NCBI GenBank assembly: GCA_011037195.1
Contig: JAAEAF010000281.1
Span: 124,001-188,000, forward strand
DNA: 64,000 bases
Source: Triatoma infestans
Taxonomy: Eukaryota > Arthropoda > Insecta > Hemiptera > Reduviidae
Direction of reading: 5' to 3'
Below the pieces are notes generated by a model. That model saw only the letters and a list, made by a program, of their open reading frames with translations. It ran no database searches and had not been told where the DNA came from. Below, piece after piece: positions 58,036-64,000 of the stretch. The stretch's first letter is position 1. Each line of letters starts with the position of its first letter. The position numbers were made by a program, and so were the translations under genes.

Positions 58036-58389
58036 TTTATTATTCCAATTTATATAAATTGCGTTTTATAAACTTACCAAAGAAATAAGTATACTAGGAG
58101 TTTTATTGCAATCATTATTACTAGGTGTTTTAAAATAAACATCTATTTTTATAATTAAAATTTCAAAAAACCAAAAATCTTTTCTGTGACGTTGCACATT
58201 CTATAAATCGATTTTCTGTAAATATGAAATTCTAGCAATAATAATTCTTCCATGCAATAATATTAAATAGATGACAGTACCATATATATTATCTGAATTA
58301 GTTTAAAGCAAAGATCAACGGAAAGGTCCCATTCCCTCAAAGAATCAAATTACCCCTATAAATAAAATTATAGGTATATATATATTTGG

Positions 58390-58528
58390 AGTTTATATAC
58401 GTTTTGAAGAAAATCGCAGAAAACTGACAAAAAATAAAAATTACTCAGTAAAGTCGCAATTCCGTTTGATGGATTTTGGCCATAACCTGGGTGTCACAGA
58501 TGCCCGTGGTAGATTGAGTTCATTGCGA
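58390..58528 (-). repeat. R1k repeat, minus fragment abutting copy 5
   Basis: Minus strand: AAAATCCATCAAACGGAATT, GCGACTTTACTGAG, GCGATTTTCTTCAAA. It lies back-to-back with copy 5 in opposite orientation. Confidence 0.5.
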
Positions 58529-58530
58529 TT

Positions 58531-59552
58531 TTTTACAATCTTTTACTCCTAGTAAGAGGAAGTATTGTAATCCTGTCAAATTTTCGATATCGAGATTTCA
58601 CCAAAAAGTATCCGTTTTGAGGTCTCCTGAGTCCAAAAAAGTGGTTTTTAGCAAATGGACTGTGTGGGTCTGTGTCTGAGTGTGTGTATGTGAACAGCAT
58701 AGCTCAAACATGAAAAACCGTAGAAAGTTGAAACTTGATATTCCGTTTAGGTATCACCATGGCATCTGACAGTGGGTCATCTGCCGGAAGATTCCTCAAA
58801 CGGAAGTACCACATTACTTGTTGGTGTTTTTTACATTTTTTTTTTGCGTTTTTCTCAAAAACAGCTCCGACGATTTTCTTCAAACTTGGTATATCAACTA
58901 CACACACAAAAGAGCTACCACTTTTATTTAACACATTTCTCTGGGAAAAATTAATTTACAGGCAGTTAATGGTGGAGAGGTGGGGTTAGGTTTTCATCTA
59001 AAGTGCTATTTCAGTTTATTAAACAATTCTATCATCTAAATAATGTTAATTAGAATTGAATATTTTATTGAAATTCCGAGTTTGAAAAAAAAAAATCGGA
59101 TGACCGGAAGTGCGTTTACTACCACATTACTAAATGATTTTTTCCACTTTTTCGCGATTTTCTCAAAAATGGCTATGACGATTTTCTTGAAACATCATAT
59201 ATAAACTAAAAATACACTGATCTACAACTTTTATTTAAAGCATTTCTCTAGGAAAATTCATTTAATGGCACATTTAGTGGAGGGGTGGGGCTATGTTTTT
59301 CTCTAAAGTACAATCATAGTTGATTATACAATTCTATCATCCAAACAAAATTAATTAGAAATAAATGGATGGCCAAAATTACGAGTTTCAAGGAAAATTA
59401 GTAAACCGGAAGTGCGCTTTTACTGGACAGGTTTTTTTTCAGTTTTAGTCGAATTTCATTAAATTTGCTACACAAACTATAACATTTCTACATTATAATT
59501 TTGAGAACTGGAGTAAGTAAGAGAAAGTTGTGTGAGTGTTTCACACCAGATT
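58531..59552 (+). mobile_element. R1k repeat, full-length copy 5
   Basis: Left end has a damaged inverted repeat (CTTTTACTCCTAGTAAGAGG) and the right end reads GGAGTAAGTAAGAGAAAGTT with a 4-bp duplication (TAAG). Both internal units are present. Confidence 0.75.
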
Positions 59553-59639
59553 TTTTTTTTTTCATTTTTGAAATTGTTCGTACCAAAATACACTGAGCAT
59601 TTGTTATAAATGCTTTTTGGCGCACAGCGGTACTACAAT

Positions 59640-59719
59640 AGATGTATTTCGGGTACCAATATAATTTTGAAAATTTGGCACGATCGATAAATTTCCTCTT
59701 ACTAAGGAGGAAGTAAAAA
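59640..59719 (-). repeat. R1k 5'-end fragment
   Basis: Minus strand from 59719: TTACTTCCTCCTTAGTAAGA, GGAAATTTATCGATCGTGCC, AAATTTTC. Confidence 0.55.
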
Positions 59720-59736
59720 ATGTTTTTTCCATTGTG

Positions 59737-59737
<1 letters not shown>

Positions 59738-59778
<41 letters not shown>

Positions 59779-59791
59779 GCGTGTGTGTGTT
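59738..59791 (+). repeat. Compound (CT)n(TA)n(GT)n microsatellite
   Basis: Twelve CT units, then about nine AT units, then a short GT run. Confidence 0.9.
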
Positions 59792-60587
59792 GCCGTTCTT
59801 TCATAATGAAGAAAACAAAGCTTAAAGAAGAGAAACAATTAAAAAAAAAAATATATATATATATCTCCATTCTGTGTGCTATTGTCTTTCCGGTTACGCT
59901 TTATGGTTCGAGAGATTTTTAAAGAGGACGGGCATCTTCTCTTCTTTTTTTCTCTTTCATATACCCAACCCATCTCAACCATTCGAATTCATTGTTACAT
60001 GCATACAATAGCAAGCACAAATGGTAACAGTGAATTGTTAAATATTGGTAGTATAGTCATAATAATAACAACTGTTCTTTCACTGTTTTTTTTTCTTTTT
60101 TTACTGTTTTAAAATAACTTATTTTTAAATTTATTCAATATTAGTTTTATAATATAAAATTGTTTAAAAATATATTTACACAGATTTTAAGTCTATATAA
60201 GGAAAGAAGAATTATATCAAAACTATATAGAGTTATAATGATGAATTATATCAAAACGATTGTAAAATACCGCAGTGTTACTGCATACAATGAACCGTAT
60301 GCATTAACTTCCTTATTATGGGACAGGCAAGTTACATTTTATTCATGTGAACTATATGGAGTGATCGATAAACGGATGTTTCAGAAAGAATCCCGCTAAA
60401 ATTTTTATAAAATGTCATATAGATTATCCTAACATTTACATAAAGTCCAATCTTACACACACACATAGTACCTAAAGATCTTTAAGCGTCCTATCCTCTT
60501 CTCCTGGATAAAGATTTTTATAAATTCCTTAGGAAAGATTTCCAATGCATTTCCTATGTAGAACAAAATTCAATTCTCCAAAATTAT
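59792..60587. other. No recognisable feature
   Basis: Nothing recognised. Confidence 0.5.
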
Positions 60588-60740
60588 AAATTTCAATGAT
60601 TTTCTTTAAACTCTTATTTGAAACATTTAAGGGAAAATTCATTTAGAAAGGGGTTTTTCGAGGATCGGTGGTTTTTTTTTGCTTTCTTCTAATGTACTAT
60701 TTTAATTTATTATATAATTAGATCATTTTTATAGGGTGTC
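60588..60740 (+). repeat. R1k fragment
   Basis: GATTTTCTTTAAACTCTTAT, AACATTTAAGGGAAAATTCA and ATGTACTATTTTAATTTATT follow the R1k unit. Confidence 0.5.
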
Positions 60741-60889
60741 CTATTTAAACGGGCATTCTGTTACATGCAGTTTACTTGGGAAGTAGCGACCTCACGGGTT
60801 ACCTACCACAACTCAGTACTCCGTGCACTTCGTCAGAACAGTGCACAACACAATTAAACAGCAAACACTCTACTCTTTACTAAAAACGT

Positions 60890-61065
60890 TGAAGTCCCGG
60901 TTTTGAATCATCCAGCATGCTGCCCTTGCCCTTAGATTTTCTCTTTCTAGGGGTGCCTACAACTCACTGTCCGTTGAAGGGTCAGTGTTGTCTGTAGCTA
61001 GAGAACACTGCTTGGAGGCCGGCAGTGCACTAAGAAGGCTCTGGTGGGCAGAATAGTTCTTTCAG
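60890..61065 (+). mobile_element. SINE family S2, plus copy
   Basis: CCCGGTTTTGAATCATCCAG (decayed B-box region), CTTAGATTTTCTCTTTCTAG, then GCCTACAACTCACTGTCCGT, GGAGGCCGGCAGTGCACTAA and GGCTCTGGTGGGC. Older than 46818. Confidence 0.6.
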
Positions 61066-61194
61066 GTCGAAATGCAATAATCCCCTACAACAATCTACAA
61101 TCTAGTTTTAGATTCTCCCGTTCATATAACATTCCTATTATTTAGATTCCCCTATTAAGAAAACTGGACTTCTAATAAGAATTATAACGATGTC

Positions 61195-61680
61195 AATTCC
61201 AAATGGGCATAAGGATAGCAGTTGGCCTCGTCACTGGGCACTGTATACTTAACAAGCATATGCACCACATAGGCCTGACAACGGATAGCCTGTGTAGGTG
61301 TTGTCAGGTAGAAGAGGAAACAGCATTGCAAGTTCTGTGTCAGTGCGAGGGACTCATATGGCTGAGATTTCGCCTCTTTGGAGAGGAGAAGCTGAAGCCT
61401 GCAAGCCTCACCCCTCACAGGACTACTAAGTGTAATAAAGCAGACAGGACTTGAAAGGGTGCTCTGATTAAGGGTGGTCGGTTAAGAGCACCTAGGAGTC
61501 TCCCCAGATCCCAAAGTTCAGATAAGGGACAGGAACGAAGAGGGAACTCCAACTTATGGGGGCTCCACAATAGATCCATAGGGGTCTGGGTGACGTAGAC
61601 TGGAGAGCCCTCCCCATCTCTAATGAAAATTTCAGAAAGAGAAATTGTGAACCAGATTTCTTCTGGTTAAAAAGAACTTT
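61195..61680 (+). mobile_element. LINE ORF2 C-terminal fragment and 3' UTR
   Basis: Frame 61203-61454 reads VGLVTGHCILNKHMHHIGLT, then a zinc motif CRCC-x10-VLCQC (in most LINEs C-x2-C-x9-H-x4-C, here His to Gln) and LIWLRFRLFGEEKL. The family pattern is the GHC-L-x2-H-LH-x-GL tail of RNase-H-bearing LINEs. GC-rich 3' UTR to about 61640. 5'-truncated; clade not assigned. Confidence 0.6.
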
Positions 61681-62615
61681 CTGTATCTCTCACATTGTAT
61701 ACATATGCAGTTACGTTAATTATAAAGAATTAACGAACATGCGAATTTTAAGTAGCTAGTAATTCCTATTAAACTGTTTAGTTTTTTCCTAAATATAAAT
61801 TTATAAAACGAAAAACAAATAGAACAGAGAGGTTTATAATGAAAAGGAAAGAAAAAAAGCCTAATATCACGCTACTTTGTTTAGTTTGGGGGAGGGGGGC
61901 TTTGAAGGAGAAGTGGTACTGAAAGGAATAAATTTAGACTTGAAGTATCGCTCTGTAAATAAAATAAATGATATACGCAAGGCGACTCTCTTTTTCTGGT
62001 CCGTTTTTTTTTTCTCCCTGTTTGTTTTATATTCTTTATTTTTTACCAGAACTAAACTCAGTCTCTTCTCTTTATACATATTATAATGGAATCGAAGTGT
62101 GATGCGACTTTGGCAAAACCAATCTCTCACTACCTTTAAACAAAATAACAAGTATGCAGGAAAGTTAGAGAAAAGTTGTTTGAAAAAATATATTCCACAT
62201 TTCCAAGATGGCTGACAAAGTAATGTGAGTTCGTTGTAACTTGACTAAGTTATATATGAATATATACAATAACGTGATGTGTATCTAGCTTCCACTTTTT
62301 ACTTCTAATGAAAATGTATTTGAAATTTCTTTATAAATAAAAAATGCATATAGGCCTACGATAATTCCAACCAATTTTCACTCACTGTTTGTCGTTCCAT
62401 TTATTTAATCCCAGTATTTATAAAAATGAAAAAAAAATTGAATAAAAATTAAAAATATTAATTTTAAATAAAAAAATTAAAAAAAAACTAGCAAATCTCT
62501 TTCCAAGCAACATTTAAATTTTCATCTTCACTTTTTGTAACATGATGACCGCACTTGTTATATCAATACTGATATGATGGCGCTAAGTATATTTGCATAT
62601 AAGTACCCACATAAT
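61681..62615. other. No recognisable feature
   Basis: AT-rich; frames at 61867-62151 are low-complexity. Confidence 0.5.
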
Positions 62616-62629
62616 ATATTAAATAAATA

Positions 62630-62807
62630 GGGGTGGCTGTTGGTGTATTGGTTATGAGCATGGACTTGTAAGTGGGAGGACCCCAGTTCGAGTCCCGCGT
62701 ATAACTAAATTTTATATTTGTTTGAAAAATGTTAATAGTAAAGTAGGTGCTTCCGCCCCCGTCCACGACACCTAATTTGGTAGTTGGACGTTAAGCCCGC
62801 CTGAAAA
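62630..62807 (+). mobile_element. SINE family S1, copy 2 with target duplication
   Basis: tRNA-like head (A-box-like TGGTTATGAGCATGG, B-box CAGTTCGAGTCCCG) and body as in 56953. Flanked by a perfect 14-bp duplication ATATTAAATAAATA at 62616-62629 and 62808-62821. Long duplications are made by LINE-type retroposition. Confidence 0.85.
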
Positions 62808-63008
62808 ATATTAAATAAATAAATAATGGATATTTTAATATGAACGAAATTATGTCTCTGAGATTTATTTAGATTTACAGCAAACGCTAGAACTATCTGA
62901 AATTGTCGTATGCAAAATGTAAATGGCATTTCTTTGCCATTGAAGTAGGGCCTTTCTATAAGCTCAACTATAGAACGCATACTAGTTTTCCATGCATGAT
63001 GCCAGTAA

Positions 63009-64000
63009 TTACTTTCTCTTACTCCTCCCTAGGAAGTGGAAGTAATGTAATCGTGTCAAATTTTCGATATCGAGTTTTCACCGGAAATATCCGTTTTGAT
63101 GTCCCCTGAGTCCAAAAAAGTGGTTTTTAGCAAATTGTGTGTATATGTGAACAGCATAGCTCAAAAACGAAATAGCGCAGAATATTCAAATTTGATATTT
63201 TGTTTGGGTATCATCATGGGATCCGACAGTAAGTTATCTGTCAACGTTCTTCAACCGAAAGTATCACATAACAAAATGTTTTTTTTTCACTTTGTTGCAA
63301 TCTTCTCAAAAAAATAGCTCCATCGATTTTCTTCAACCATTGCATATCAACTACACATACAAGGATCTACAATTTTTATTTGAAGTATTTCTCCGGGAAA
63401 ATGCATTTAAAGGCACTTTTGATGAAAGGGTGGGGTTAGGATTCCCTGTGCTATTTCAGTGCTACTTCAGTTTATTCCATCATCAAAATTCTATCATCTA
63501 AATAATATTAGTTTAGAATTAAATATCTGTTGAAATTACGAGTTTGAATAATATCGGATGACCGGAAGTGAGTTTTTACTGAAAAGTATTTTGTATTTTT
63601 TTTTTTTTTTTTTTTTTTTGCTATTTTCTCTAAAACGGCTTCAACGATTTCCTTTAAACTAGGAATATAAACTAAACATATAAAGAGCTACAACTTTTAT
63701 TTGAAACAATGCTCCTATTAAAGTCATTTAAGCGGGCTCTTGGAGGAGAAGTGGGGTTATGTTTTTCTCTAAAGTGGTATCAAAGTTGATTATACAATTC
63801 TACCATCCAAGCAAAATTAATTAGAAAAAAAATATATTGCCAAAATTCGGGGTGTTAAGAAAATTAGTAAACCGGAAGTGCGTTTTTACTGTACAGGTTT
63901 TTCAAGTTTTTGCGATTTCCTCTGTAATAATATTGACGAATTTCATTAATTTTGGTATACTAACTATAAAGTTTGTGAATTATAATTTTGAATACTGGAG
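63009..64000 (+). mobile_element. R1k repeat copy 6, cut by window end
   Basis: Starts TTACTTTCTCTTACTCC and ends at ACTGGAG, the start of the right inverted repeat, exactly at the window edge. Both units present; a T-run of about 25 interrupts the second at 63596-63619. Confidence 0.75.

Noticed and set aside
1..64000. CRISPR arrays, bacterial operons, riboswitches
   Set aside because: No regularly spaced repeats or operon-like gene packing; the sequence is eukaryotic in character.

Overview
The window looks like AT-rich, gene-poor insect DNA. The insect assignment, perhaps Hemiptera, is inference from the retroelement mix (BEL/Pao, Jockey-, R1- and I-like LINEs, a Penelope-like element, PIF/Harbinger and Tc3-like transposons, tRNA-derived SINEs). 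I recognise no host protein-coding gene, no rRNA gene and no free-standing tRNA gene. Almost everything that can be named is a mobile element or a relic of one.

Layout. 0.1-3.5 kb: two 5'-truncated LINEs on the minus strand, the second inserted into an older dispersed repeat. 4.9-9.7 kb: repeat fragments, a dead Tc3-like transposase, a hammerhead-like motif, and a 719-bp Harbinger element (8956-9674) whose pre-insertion site survives as a paralogue at 40.4-40.7 kb. 11.1-12.1 kb: first full copy of a 1-kb repeat with 15-bp terminal inverted repeats (R1k below). 14.2-15.2 kb: a LINE with a restriction-like endonuclease, bracketed by (ATT)n on both sides. 16.7 and 19 kb: a foldback element and a Jockey-like LINE tail. 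22.8-29.5 kb: a nearly complete BEL/Pao LTR retrotransposon, the dominant feature, with 243-bp LTRs differing at one base, a 5-bp target duplication, a long gag-pol frame and one frameshift in the integrase. 29.9-30.7 kb: a LINE tail with a foldback element of TATA-containing arms next to it. 32.8-38.1 kb: LINE fragments, R1k copy 2, and a Penelope-like element with a GIY-YIG domain between inverted terminal repeats. 42.8-47.1 kb: SINEs, a palindromic element and a second Harbinger element. 47.5-64 kb: R1k copies 3-6, an I-like LINE with RNase H, a solo LTR, a second palindromic element, and a SINE pair.

How the parts relate. Several non-autonomous families depend on, or resemble, autonomous families seen here. 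One SINE family ends in a sequence resembling the 3' end of the I-like LINE. The two Harbinger elements carry only fragments of the proteins that would move them. A hammerhead-ribozyme-like core recurs in dispersed repeats and in two large palindromes, which is the observation I rate highest.

All calls were made by eye. Repeat boundaries without target duplications are good to about 10-30 bp.
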